A DNA stretch of 64,000 nucleotides from the NCBI RefSeq assembly GCF_002929275.1, contig NZ_PJIK01000015.1, positions 53,229 through 117,228 of the forward strand, given 5' to 3'. Source of the stretch: Arthrobacter sp. ZGTC131. Its GTDB lineage: Bacteria > Actinomycetota > Actinomycetes > Actinomycetales > Micrococcaceae. Position 1 is the first letter of the stretch, and each line of letters opens with the position of its first letter. The notes under the pieces were generated by a model. It ran no database searches. It was not told the DNA's origin and worked only from the letters and a program-made list of their open reading frames with translations. A program made the position numbers and the translations under genes. Of the stretch, positions 56,079-64,000 are shown piece after piece.

Positions 56079-56981
56079 CTACTTCGCCTCGGGCAGCTCT
56101 CGAGTGAACCTGTACTTCTGGTGCACTTTCCGCAGCAGTATGGTCATGTCCTCAGCCACGAGCCGGCGGATGTCCCTCTCTTCGGTTTCCAGGATTCGGT
56201 CCAGATTGGGAACGATCGTTCCTGTCACAGTCAAACCCGATTTCCTAATGCGGGTCGAGGTCGGACTGTCTCCGGTATGCATCGTCAGCGCACCTGGGTA
56301 GAGGCTTCGACTCTCGGCGATGCTGAACTCCAGTAACCGCAGTGGCCCGCTCAACCACCATTGACGCCATTCCGGGGATGCGTTCATGTCCATTTCTACT
56401 TCCCGCGCCGTCGCTCTATACAGCTGGACCCTATAAGGGGCGTGCTCAAGTTGTTCGGTGTAACTGATGAACCTTCGATCCTCCTCGCGGGGAGCGAGGG
56501 GCCACGGCGTTTCGGTGATGCGCTCGTATGCGTCCTGGAAGGCGTACTTGAGACCGTTCCCTGCCATGCCTCCGAAGAAATCAAAGATCGCCGGGCGTTC
56601 CGGATGGGCCACGAAGTGAAGGTCCGCAGGCGGTGGGTCATTGCCGACAAGAACTTGATGGAAACACCAGGCGAGAAGCCATGATTCATAGCTCATGTCC
56701 ACACGTTCTGGACGGAAATTCAAATAAGGAGGACCTGTCGGATCGAATTCTTGAGGATTGCCTGTCTCCGCAACAAAGTGCGCATCGAATAATGCCTTTG
56801 GCTCCGGTCTGCCTGCCCAGTGTTTGAACAGAGCTGAGGCGCGCTGGGAGGCTTGCTCGTATAAGTCGATGATCGTTTCGGGACTCTCCGCGCGCAGTCT
56901 CTTGACCAGCGCATTGGACTGCGGACCGGGATCACGGTTAGCCAGGCGGGCCTCTGCCACGAAAACTTTAAGGTCCATCAC
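56079..56981 (-). CDS. Hypothetical cytoplasmic protein
   Basis: This 300-residue soluble protein contains LVKRLRAESPETIIDLYEQA, YLNFRPERVDMSYESWLLAW, ERPAIFDFFGGMAGNGLKYA and a C-terminal helix EERDIRRLVAEDMTILLRKV. It has no signal peptide, membrane segment or motif I can name. Either the first or second ATG (56981 or 56978) may start it. The gene is intact and monocistronic. Confidence 0.5.
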   Translation of the reverse strand: MMDLKVFVAEARLANRDPGPQSNALVKRLRAESPETIIDLYEQASQRASALFKHWAGRPEPKALFDAHFVAETGNPQEFDPTGPPYLNFRPERVDMSYESWLLAWCFHQVLVGNDPPPADLHFVAHPERPAIFDFFGGMAGNGLKYAFQDAYERITETPWPLAPREEDRRFISYTEQLEHAPYRVQLYRATAREVEMDMNASPEWRQWWLSGPLRLLEFSIAESRSLYPGALTMHTGDSPTSTRIRKSGLTVTGTIVPNLDRILETEERDIRRLVAEDMTILLRKVHQKYRFTRELPEAK

Positions 56982-57422
56982 GTTCCTTCACCAGAACCGA
57001 AGCCGGCAGCGAGATTTAACTCTTGGCCGGGAGCGCCGTCCATGACCGGAAGCCAAGACGACAGTACTAGGCCGGAACCTTCAAAGCGCAGCTTCCAGGA
57101 AGGGGACGCCATGCAGCCGGACCGCCGGCGACCCTGGTCCTGTCCGCACCGGACAAGGTTGGTCGCGAGGGACCTTGGAGCCCCCACTCGTGCTGTGCGA
57201 CGGGGCTCCCCGGAGTCAACGCGAACTCTTGTTCGGAGTGTCAGCTGGCGATATGCTCCGCATACATTCTCGGGCATCCGGCATGTGTGGCCATCGTACG
57301 AGGGACTAACTGAAAATGAGTCGCCGTTACCGCTCCCCCGAGTCGTTAGGGGTAGGGAGCCCTCACGGCTCGCAGCTCAGGCATCGAGCATAAGGATGAC
57401 GGCCTGAAGTTCCTGGTCATTC
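56982..57422. other. Gap, nothing recognised
   Basis: Two overlapping frames of about 100 codons exist on opposite strands, but both are arginine-rich and lack ribosome sites. I see no RNA gene or repeat. Confidence 0.3.
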
Positions 57423-58394
57423 TTACTTGATGGTGGCGGACCAGTTCCCGTCCGCGGTGACCGTGTACAGTCCCGGAGCCCACACGACGGTTCCCTTGTA
57501 GGGCCCGATCTCGTTGATCAGCAGATCGGGATCCAGCCCGTGCGTCTTCACCGCGATGTTGGAACCGCCGTCGTGCGTGAACGTTGCCGAGCCGATCTCG
57601 CCCGTGTAGTGGAAGACGTCGTCCCCGGTGCCGGTGATGGGTGCCTTGCCGTTGAAGGACTTCACCTTCTGCAGCGGCACCAGGGTGATTGTCCAGGCGC
57701 CACCGGCGGTGATCTTCAGCTTGGAGGTCTCCGTGTCAGACCAGCTGCCGTCCAGCAGGACGGTGCCGTTGTAGGGGCCGATCTCGTTCACGAGCAGGTC
57801 CGTGGACTCCAGGGACGAATCCAGTGAGTGGACGGCGAAGTTGCTTCCTCCGGTGTGCCGGATGACCATCGCTTCGGCGCCCGTGTCGTGCTTGCTGATG
57901 GCCAGCACGTCATCGCCGAAGCCGGAGTACACCTTCGGCTTCAGTTTGGCCTCCGCGGCGGCCCTCTTGGCGGCTACGGCCTTTTCGGCTGCCTTCTTCT
58001 CTGCGGCGATCCGCTCGAGCCTCTTCTTCTCGGCTGCTGCGTCGGCGGTCTTGGCCGCCGCAATCACGTCCGCTTCGTTCAGGTCAACGGTCAACTTGAT
58101 GAGCTTCTGCTCTGTGCTGGAGCCGGCGGCCGGATCGGAGGAAATCACCTTCGTGTCCCCGGGGTACACGGTCTTCCATTCCTTGCCGTCCTTGCCGTAG
58201 GCAACCGCGCTCAGGCCCTCCTTGTTGAGCGAGTTGTTCGCGACAGGGAAGGACTCGCCGGCGACGTCCGGGACGGTCTTTGTCTGCTCGGACGCTGCAG
58301 TCGAAGAATCGCCCGTGGGCGTGCCGGAGCTGCCACACCCGGCCAGGGCGGCGACCAGGACGGCCACTGCAGCGATGGACAATGTTCGTTTCAA
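57423..58394 (-). CDS. PASTA-domain lipoprotein with two C-terminal beta repeats
   Basis: Starting at TTG 58394 (GGGGGA just upstream) gives a lipoprotein signal with lipobox LAGC near residue 19. A PASTA-type domain follows (TVPDVAGESFPVANNSLNKE, ISSDPAAGSSTEQKLIKLTV), then an alanine/lysine coiled coil (AAEKKRLERIAAEKKAAEKA). Two copies of a beta domain end the protein, each containing GSN(F/I)AV, DLL(V/I)NEIGPY(N/K)GTV and a final W-T/S-I strand. PASTA domains sense peptidoglycan. The coiled coil could hold the terminal repeats away from the membrane. The downstream function is unknown. Confidence 0.7.
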   Translation of the reverse strand: MKRTLSIAAVAVLVAALAGCGSSGTPTGDSSTAASEQTKTVPDVAGESFPVANNSLNKEGLSAVAYGKDGKEWKTVYPGDTKVISSDPAAGSSTEQKLIKLTVDLNEADVIAAAKTADAAAEKKRLERIAAEKKAAEKAVAAKRAAAEAKLKPKVYSGFGDDVLAISKHDTGAEAMVIRHTGGSNFAVHSLDSSLESTDLLVNEIGPYNGTVLLDGSWSDTETSKLKITAGGAWTITLVPLQKVKSFNGKAPITGTGDDVFHYTGEIGSATFTHDGGSNIAVKTHGLDPDLLINEIGPYKGTVVWAPGLYTVTADGNWSATIK

Positions 58395-58664
58395 AGTTCC
58401 CCCATATGTCAATGAATTCAGTGGAATCGTACGCGTAACCGGAACTCGTCAGGATCAGGCCGCATCACAATCAGGACAGGAAGCCAGGCTCGTTGGAGCC
58501 ACAGAGGGCCTAAGAAGGTCGTGTCGTCGGAGGGAGAGATTGCGGAGGCGAGCCTAGCGAAAGGTCAGGCGGTGAGCGTTGGCGAAGCGTGCTCCTCTAA
58601 GATATTCTCAGCGGAATAATCGTGCGGTCGCAGCTTGGCCCACACCGAGCTGGGGGAACAGCAC

Positions 58665-60540
58665 GTGACAAAATCTTCATCGCGCCTGCGGACTGTGGGT
58701 CACCGGGCAGTGTCTGCTTTCGCCGTGGTCCTAGGGCTGCTCGCCTTTTCCGTACCCGTCCCGGTGGCCGCCGCTGATGAGCCCGTCAGCACCGTTATCG
58801 AAGCCCCCGCGCCTGCACCTACGGTGCGTCTTGAAGGCAGCCCGCTTGTCCACTCCTATCTAAGCGTTGTATTTCCGGGCACCACGCCGGCCGGCAGCCT
58901 GAGCTACCAGTTCTTGCATGACGGCGAGGCCCTGGTCCCCGCACAGTCGTGGCCGTACTACTTCCTCCGGGCAATGGACGCCGGGAAGCGCATCTCAGTC
59001 CGGGTCACCGCCACCAAGGCCGACTCTGAGCCTGAAGTCCTGACGTCCGAGGAGACAGAACCTGTCCTCGGCTTCATCACAGGATGGCTGACCCCCGACG
59101 CCATGCCTGTACTGGGTAATGAACTCGGCGTCAACGTCTGGACGCACAACTCGCAGCCGACCCTCAATGAGGCTGACGCCACCATCACGACAGCTTGGTT
59201 CCGGAACGGAACGCCTACCTATCGTTGACGCCCCGGCCCGCTACACCGTGACCGAGGCGGACATGGGCGCAGAGATCACCGCGCAGGTAACGGTCTCGGC
59301 GCCCGGATACAGGAGTAGCTGGACCGAGACTGCAAGTTTTGGCATTGCACGCCGCGGCTCGATCCTGCCCGCGTCCCAGCCGGTCATCACCATGGGCACC
59401 AGCACCGCGGCGCCCTACGCCGCGTATCCCGGGCAGGTGCTGAAGGCCTCCGCTCCCGCGGTGACGACGTCAGCCCCCACACCGTTTCCGCCTGCACCGG
59501 GGTCGGTCACCTACACCTACCAGTGGAGTCAGGACCGTGGCGACAAAGGCATGTGGACGATCCCGGGAGTCACCGGATCCACCTACACCGTCCGCCCCGA
59601 GGACGTCGGCCACCGCATCTCGGTCTCCGCCAAACCGGTCTCGCCCAACTTCACCAGCGATGGCAAACGCAGCTACAGCAGCCTGCAGATCTACGGCAAA
59701 TTCGCGGGCATGACCGCACCCACCATCAAGGGCACCGCCCTGGCCGGCCAGCTGCTCACTGCCGTCCCCGGACCGGCTCCGTCGCCGGCTCCGGATGCGG
59801 TGAGCTACTTTTGGTACCGGTCCGGAATCGAGTTGGCCGGGCCCAGCACGGACCCCACGTACCGCCTCACGGTCGCTGACACCGGCCACAAGATGACGGT
59901 CAGAGCCTTCTACGAGAAGACCAATTACGACCGGGGGCTCAGCCCCGCCTCCGCGGCAGTTGCCGTGCCCCTCAACTTCATCCTCGGCCCCGCGCCCTGG
60001 ATTGCAGGCACCGCTGCTACCGGCTACACCGTCAGCGCCCGGACCAGCCCGACCTCTCCCACTGCCACCACCAAGATCTACCAGTGGTACCGCGACGGGA
60101 AGCCCATCACCGGGGCGACCGCAGCGTCCTACCGGCTGACCGCAGCTGACCAGTGGCATGTGGTCACCTTCAAGGTCACGTACAAACGCGCCGGCACCGT
60201 CACCGCAACCCAGACCTCCAAGGCGATACGGCCGCTGGCCGTGTTCACCAAACTCCCCACCCCTGTCGTTCAGGGCATCACCCGTGGGGGTGCATTCCTG
60301 GCCGGACAGACGCTGAGGGCTTCCACCGCCATGCCGTTCCCGGCTCCGACGGCCGTGACCTGGCAATGGCAACGCGACGGGCGTCCGGTTCCTGGGGCGA
60401 CAGGTTCCAGCTACCGGCTGACCCTGAACGACCGGGACAAGTTCATCCGCGTCGTGGCGACGTTCAAGAGAACCAACTATCGGAACACCGCCCGCGTCTC
60501 AGCCCAACAATGGGTCTGGGGACCAACCACAGTCCGGTAG
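58665..60540 (+). pseudogene. Ig-like repeat surface protein, broken by a 4-bp duplication
   Basis: From GTG 58665 (GGGGGAAC 6 bases upstream) a signal peptide (AVSAFAVVLGLLAFSVPVPV) and the first two repeats are read normally to FRNGTPTYR and TGA at 59226. The rest, VDAPARYTVTEADMGAEITA through YQWYRDGKPITGATAASYRL and WQWQRDGRPVPGATGSSYRL, lies in another frame to TAG at 60538. The break is exactly the tandem CCTACCTA at 59214-59221; removing one CCTA restores RNGTPIVDAPARY, which parallels RDGQPIEGAPERTY in the paralogue at 24834-26279. Confidence 0.8.
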
Positions 60541-61037
60541 ACGAAAAGGCGGCGGTGGAACCCTGTGCGACCGCCAGCACGCACTCGTTGCAAATGGGTT
60601 CGACTCCATGTCTGGCGTCCGTGCGAATATGTGCCCAATCCGTATTTCCCCGTCATAACAGCGTGCGCTGGGCAGTAATGGAGTGCCGGCACATGACGTC
60701 GAACTTGGACTCGGGGTGACCGTGACGGTGAAGATGCAGGGTAACAGCCAATCTGAAGGGGTCACCAAGATCTGTACCGAAAGGGGCAGGGGGTCTCTAG
60801 CTCCGAACTGCACCGTGACCGATACGGCAAAAACTACGGAGCCGGCGCCACAAACTTCCAATTCGACGCGCCACTTCGCGCCAGTTTTCAGGACAAGTGC
60901 CCCGCGGGATTCCGCCGATACGATACTGGAAGTTCTTCTAAGTAGATCAACAACTCACAGTCCCTGTGAGATGTCGAGCCACCCGACAAGCAGGGCCCCC
61001 GGTGGGGTTACGACCGAGGGCCTTCTTAGCTTCCAGC
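60541..61037. other. Gap, nothing recognised
   Basis: Frames on both strands are open for 100 or more codons here, but none has a ribosome site, a motif or consistent codon bias. I see no RNA gene. Confidence 0.3.
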
Positions 61038-61394
61038 TCATTGGCTGCGCCATGGGGTTTCCCGCGGCGCGGCAATCAGTTCAGCTCCTGCCTCAACGAG
61101 CTCGGTCGTCACGGCTTCCGTGTCCTCCACCTCGAAAGCGACCCGGAGCCTGGCGCTGGGCTGACCCTCGGCTTCCACCCGGTCAATGAGCTTCACCTGT
61201 GCGGGGTTGGACAACTCAAGGGTCGCCCGTCCCGCATCCAGGATAGTGACCCGCGCATCACCCTCTCCCTCGTAGGCTTCCTGCTCGGGTAGGCCAAGGA
61301 CATCGCGGTAGAAAGCCAATGCCTCTTCGTAATCCTCGGCCTCAACAACAAGGCGCAGCTGGCGGATGGGGGCTTTGGGTTTTTCCGTGGTCAT
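61038..61394 (-). CDS. VOC-family protein, C-terminus altered
   Basis: This glyoxalase/bleomycin-resistance-fold protein starts MTTEKPKAPIRQLRLVVEAE. It has the pattern EEALAFYRDVLGLPEQEAYE, GDARVTILDAGRATLELSNP and RLRVAFEVEDTEAVTTELVE. It stops after APRETPWRSQ, whereas relatives continue with about 15 more residues holding the last strand and metal ligand. Its ATG overlaps the stop of the NmrA-type gene (ATGA at 61391-61394), so it belongs to that operon. Confidence 0.75.
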   Translation of the reverse strand: MTTEKPKAPIRQLRLVVEAEDYEEALAFYRDVLGLPEQEAYEGEGDARVTILDAGRATLELSNPAQVKLIDRVEAEGQPSARLRVAFEVEDTEAVTTELVEAGAELIAAPRETPWRSQ

Positions 61395-62245
61395 ATTTGT
61401 ACCGTAGCCCCAGTCCGCCCAGCCAGCACGGTAGGTCCAGCGGCCGCCACGGCAATGCCCAGTGCGTCCAGGGGGGCCCTTCCGAGGATGTCGGTGATGT
61501 CGGTATCTGTCCCTTCGAGGAATCCATGGCTTGCGGCGGAATGGATGGAGAGCAGCATGGACGGCTGGAAGGGCAGGAGCGCGGCTGTGTCCAAGGCCTG
61601 GCGCAGTTCGCCAAGATTGCCTGGCCGGTATTCCGTCCCCAGCTCGTCCGCGAGGTCCTGACCTGTAATGATCTTGTCCCCGACGAGATTGTAGGTTCTG
61701 CCTTGGTGCTTTTCGGGGTTCCGGGCAATGATGGCCGCTGCTTCGGCAAGGTCATTACGGGCGACCGCGGCGACGCCGCGCTGTCCGAACGGCGCAGAGA
61801 TGACCCCGTTTCGCGGGGTCAGGAGCTGACCGATCAGCTCGGCGTAGAGGCCGTTCCTCAAAATGGTCCACTCCACCTTTCCATCGCGAAGCCGGCGCTC
61901 TGTCCAGCGGTGGGCAAGAGCGAATCCCAGATGGTCGCCGGCATCGGTGAGGCTCGTGTAGATGATGTGCCTGACCCCGTCGCGTTCGGCAGCCGTGATG
62001 GCGTTGTTGTGCCTGGTGATGACGACGTCGTCTTCTTCCGTTCCCGCTGACACCAGGACCAGTGTTTCCACGCCCTGGAAGGAGATCGTTTCGGGGACGT
62101 CGAAGTCCAAAGCCCAGTGATGGCTGTTCATGACGGGGTTACGGGTGGCTCCGGTTGCAGACGCGCCCGCCTGCGTCAGGTGTTCAAGGATTGCTGTGGC
62201 AAGGTGGCCGGAGGCTCCGGTAACGAGAATCATGGGTGTGCTCAT
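61391..62245 (-). CDS. NmrA/QorB-type NAD(P)-binding oxidoreductase
   Basis: An atypical short-chain dehydrogenase with the N-terminal dinucleotide motif ILVTGASGHLATAILEHLTQ, GVRHIIYTSLTDAGDHLGFA and YNLVGDKIITGQDLADELGT. At 284 aa it matches QorB/NmrA-like quinone or NADPH-sensing proteins. It is divergent from an HxlR-type regulator, the arrangement seen for qorB-qorR. It probably reduces quinones or aldehydes under redox stress. The downstream VOC gene overlaps it and may detoxify related electrophiles. Confidence 0.85.
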   Translation of the reverse strand: MSTPMILVTGASGHLATAILEHLTQAGASATGATRNPVMNSHHWALDFDVPETISFQGVETLVLVSAGTEEDDVVITRHNNAITAAERDGVRHIIYTSLTDAGDHLGFALAHRWTERRLRDGKVEWTILRNGLYAELIGQLLTPRNGVISAPFGQRGVAAVARNDLAEAAAIIARNPEKHQGRTYNLVGDKIITGQDLADELGTEYRPGNLGELRQALDTAALLPFQPSMLLSIHSAASHGFLEGTDTDITDILGRAPLDALGIAVAAAGPTVLAGRTGATVQI

Positions 62246-62258
62246 TTCACTGGTACTT

Positions 62259-62286
62259 TTCGGTAACTAGACTCATCTTCGGTAAC
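62259..62286. promoter_or_regulatory. Direct repeat between nmrA-type gene and hxlR, probable operator
   Basis: TTCGGTAAC occurs at 62259-62267 and 62278-62286, about two helical turns apart, in the 70-bp divergent promoter region. This spacing suits a dimeric winged-helix HxlR regulator. Confidence 0.5.
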
Positions 62287-62315
62287 CGGACGAGGGCCCA
62301 CAAGGAGGCACTTTG

Positions 62316-62729
62316 GTGTTAGGCAGTCACATGGAAGTAACCCCTGTTCTGGAACCCTGCGGCGACGCCGACCATCCGGACTGCGGGATACGGGACGTTC
62401 TGGATCGAATCGGTGATAAATGGTCCGTGCTGGTCATCGTGGAATTGGCCTCGGGCACCAGGCGCTTTCGTGAGCTCCAGCGGGCAATCGACGGGATCTC
62501 ACAGCGAATGCTGACCCTCACGGTAAGGCGCCTTGAACGCGACGGCCTGGTTACCCGCACCGTTTATCCCACTGTCCCCACACAGGTCACCTACGAACTC
62601 ACCGAACGCGGAAGCAGCCTCACCCTGTTGGTTAAGCAGCTGGCGGACTGGTCCCTGGAACACAAAGACGCCATAGGCACATCACGCGAGTTGTACGATC
62701 TACAGAATCCTGAGCAAACGATCCGCTGA
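62316..62729 (+). CDS. HxlR-family transcriptional regulator (QorR-like)
   Basis: This winged-helix protein of about 137 aa carries the HxlR signature: [60 protein letters not shown] and [12 protein letters not shown]. Two cysteines precede the first helix ([15 protein letters not shown]); QorR-type members sense diamide or quinones through such a cysteine. GTG 62316 lies 7 bases after AAGGAGG, better than TTG 62313. It probably represses the divergent reductase-VOC operon. Confidence 0.88.
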   Translation: MLGSHMEVTPVLEPCGDADHPDCGIRDVLDRIGDKWSVLVIVELASGTRRFRELQRAIDGISQRMLTLTVRRLERDGLVTRTVYPTVPTQVTYELTERGSSLTLLVKQLADWSLEHKDAIGTSRELYDLQNPEQTIR

Positions 62730-62807
62730 CTCAAGACGGGTTTTCTCCATGGCCAGAGGGGCGGTGTGATCGCTTGCACCGCCCGGCTCCTCCGGTTGGA
62801 TGGAGTC

Positions 62808-63660
62808 ATGAGCGATCAGCCGCCGGCGGGTGATGGAAGACCTGGACCGGCTGCGGGCAGCCCTGGATGAAAGCCGTCCCCGCCAGGACCGAGTCTAACC
62901 TCCTGATCGGCACCTGGAACATCCGCGCACTGGGGGACCTGACCGACAAATGGACCGCGGGGCCGAAGGACTCACCCAAGCGGGACCGGCACGCGATTGT
63001 CTGCCTGGCCGAGGTGATCTCCCGGTTCGACGTCGTCGCACTCCAGGAACCACGGCGGAACCCCAAAGCCCTCAAGCACCTGCTGGCCACCCTCGGCCCG
63101 GAATGGCAGGTCATCATCTCGGACGTGACAGAAGGTTCCGCCGGCAACGGCGAACGGCTCGCCTACGTCTACGACAGCCGGCGCGTCCAGCCGTCGGGGC
63201 TGGTCGGCGAGATGGTCCTGCCTCCGATTGGGGATGACCCCCAGCGCCAGTTCGCCCGCACCCCATACACTGCCAGCTTCACCTGGAACGGGGTCGAATT
63301 CACCCTGGCGTCAGTGCATGTGCTCTGGGGCAGGAATGCAGCCGAAAGGCTGCACGAGATCACCGCATTCGCCCAATGGATGAGGGACTGGGCGGACCGG
63401 CCCAACGACTGGAACACCAACCTCATGGTCCTTGGCGATTTCAACCTGGACCGGGTCGGCGACCCGCTCTACGCGGCGTTCATCGCAACGGGACTGTGGC
63501 CGCCGACGGAGCTGGACAAGGTTCCGCGTACGATCTTCGATGACGACAACGACCGCCACTTTTACGACCAAATCGCCTGGTTCTCAGAACCTGACGGCAC
63601 ACCCCTGCTTCGGGGCCTGACCTACGGGCAGCGGGCTGGCTCCTTCGACTTCATCCCGGG
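62808..63660 (+). pseudogene. Endonuclease/exonuclease/phosphatase gene, third copy, disabled
   Basis: The EEP core is well preserved from 62867: ARTESNLLIGTWNIRALGDL, SRFDVVALQEPRR, FTLASVHVLWGRNAAERLHE, NLMVLGDFNLDRVGDPLYAA and FYDQIAWFSEPDGTPLLRGL. The expected N-terminus lies in two other frames (MSDQPPA from ATG 62808, then VMEDLDRLRAALDE). After GSFDFIPG (about 63660) the sequence becomes unrelated and the catalytic SDHYP tail is missing. Two 5' indels and a 3' replacement make it non-functional. Confidence 0.7.
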
Positions 63661-64000
63661 GTGGACAGCCGCTTTCTTTGGCGAGGTGCGACCTCACCTG
63701 GCCCTCCGGCAGGAGCCCGTCAAAGAAGTCGTAGACCTACGGACCGTCGATCCTGTTCCGGCTCACTGGCATGGGCTTTGTTCAATATTTCGAACATCTT
63801 GGCTTCTTGGCCAAAAGTTCGATATTCCGAACATCACAGGATGCTGAATAAGCAACGTTTGGCCGTCGGACTCCGCGGAGATAAGAGTGATAAACGGCGC
63901 CACCATAGCCCGTTGGACTGAACAATTCAGTTCTAACTTTCGGGGAGCAGTTTCAGGTTTAAGGGCAGTTCGTTGTCTGAGGAGCAGCGCGAAGCCGCGG
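63661..64000. other. Right edge with a repeated palindromic motif
   Basis: ATATTTCGAACATC and ATATTCCGAACATC lie about 38 bases apart (63785-63798 and 63822-63835), with a near-inverted relation around TTGGCCAA. They look like operator sites in front of a gene beyond the window. The EEP frame runs on to 63847 through this sequence without coding character. Confidence 0.35.

Noticed and set aside
60590-60615. ATGGGTTCGACTCCAT resembling a tRNA or tmRNA 3' end
   Set aside because: Only four pairs form with the wrong loop size, and no acceptor partner is present.
60683-61189. 168-codon plus-strand frame
   Set aside because: It extends antisense through the end of the VOC gene and its first half has no ribosome site or family features.

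Overview
The window is high-GC DNA with GTG and TTG starts. It looks like a chromosome of a Micrococcaceae actinobacterium (Arthrobacter or Pseudarthrobacter type). The evidence is the class Ib nrdHIEF cluster, the metF-metE pair, the flavoprotein-DUF1365-cyclopropane synthase operon, ROK, LysR, HxlR and PadR regulators, and GC-rich terminators built on a GACGGCGGGCG core.

Positions 200-21500 are mainly core genome and every large frame is intact. They hold small stress or signalling proteins (YegP-like, a STAS-like protein, a degenerate Hpt protein, YjdM), a flavoprotein, an RlmG-type rRNA methyltransferase, a ROK repressor and a large lipoprotein. A folded leader that looks like a SAM riboswitch of the I/IV type precedes metF-metE, the last two steps of methionine synthesis. 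A LysR regulator, a translationally coupled three-gene operon ending in cyclopropane-fatty-acid synthase, and nrdH-nrdI-nrdE-nrdF for deoxyribonucleotide supply follow, with an NrdR-box-like palindrome upstream of nrdH.

From about 21700 to the right edge the sequence becomes accessory and is littered with broken genes. These include ptsH (HPr) with three indels, a NucS-like nuclease with two compensating shifts, three decayed relatives of one endonuclease/exonuclease/phosphatase gene, a VOC gene, a helicase-associated-domain gene, a DUF6504-like gene, and fragments of ftsW, a DNA ligase, a GH13 enzyme and istB. Mobile DNA includes a complete IS21-family element with a 5-bp target duplication (42478-44619), an ISL3-family remnant, a frameshifted DDE element (about 47134-48480), an orphan Tn554-type tnpC (DUF6262) and a roughly 0.2-kb repeat present twice in direct orientation 14.3 kb apart.

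The most unusual object is a 1.66-kb segment with perfect 12-bp terminal inverted repeats (22838-24499). It carries only a divergent doxX/tetR pair and no transposase, and it splits an excisionase-like HTH gene; removing it restores that reading frame exactly.

Intact accessory genes include two small transcription-factor modules (tetR/doxX; HxlR opposite an NmrA-type reductase and a VOC protein), a PadR gene coupled to a membrane protein and preceded by a cluster of TCGAAAC half-sites, a nitrilase, a cysteine-desulfurase-like aminotransferase, an alpha/beta hydrolase, and secreted proteins with Ig-like or PASTA-type repeats. One of two paralogous Ig-like surface proteins is broken by a 4-bp CCTA duplication.
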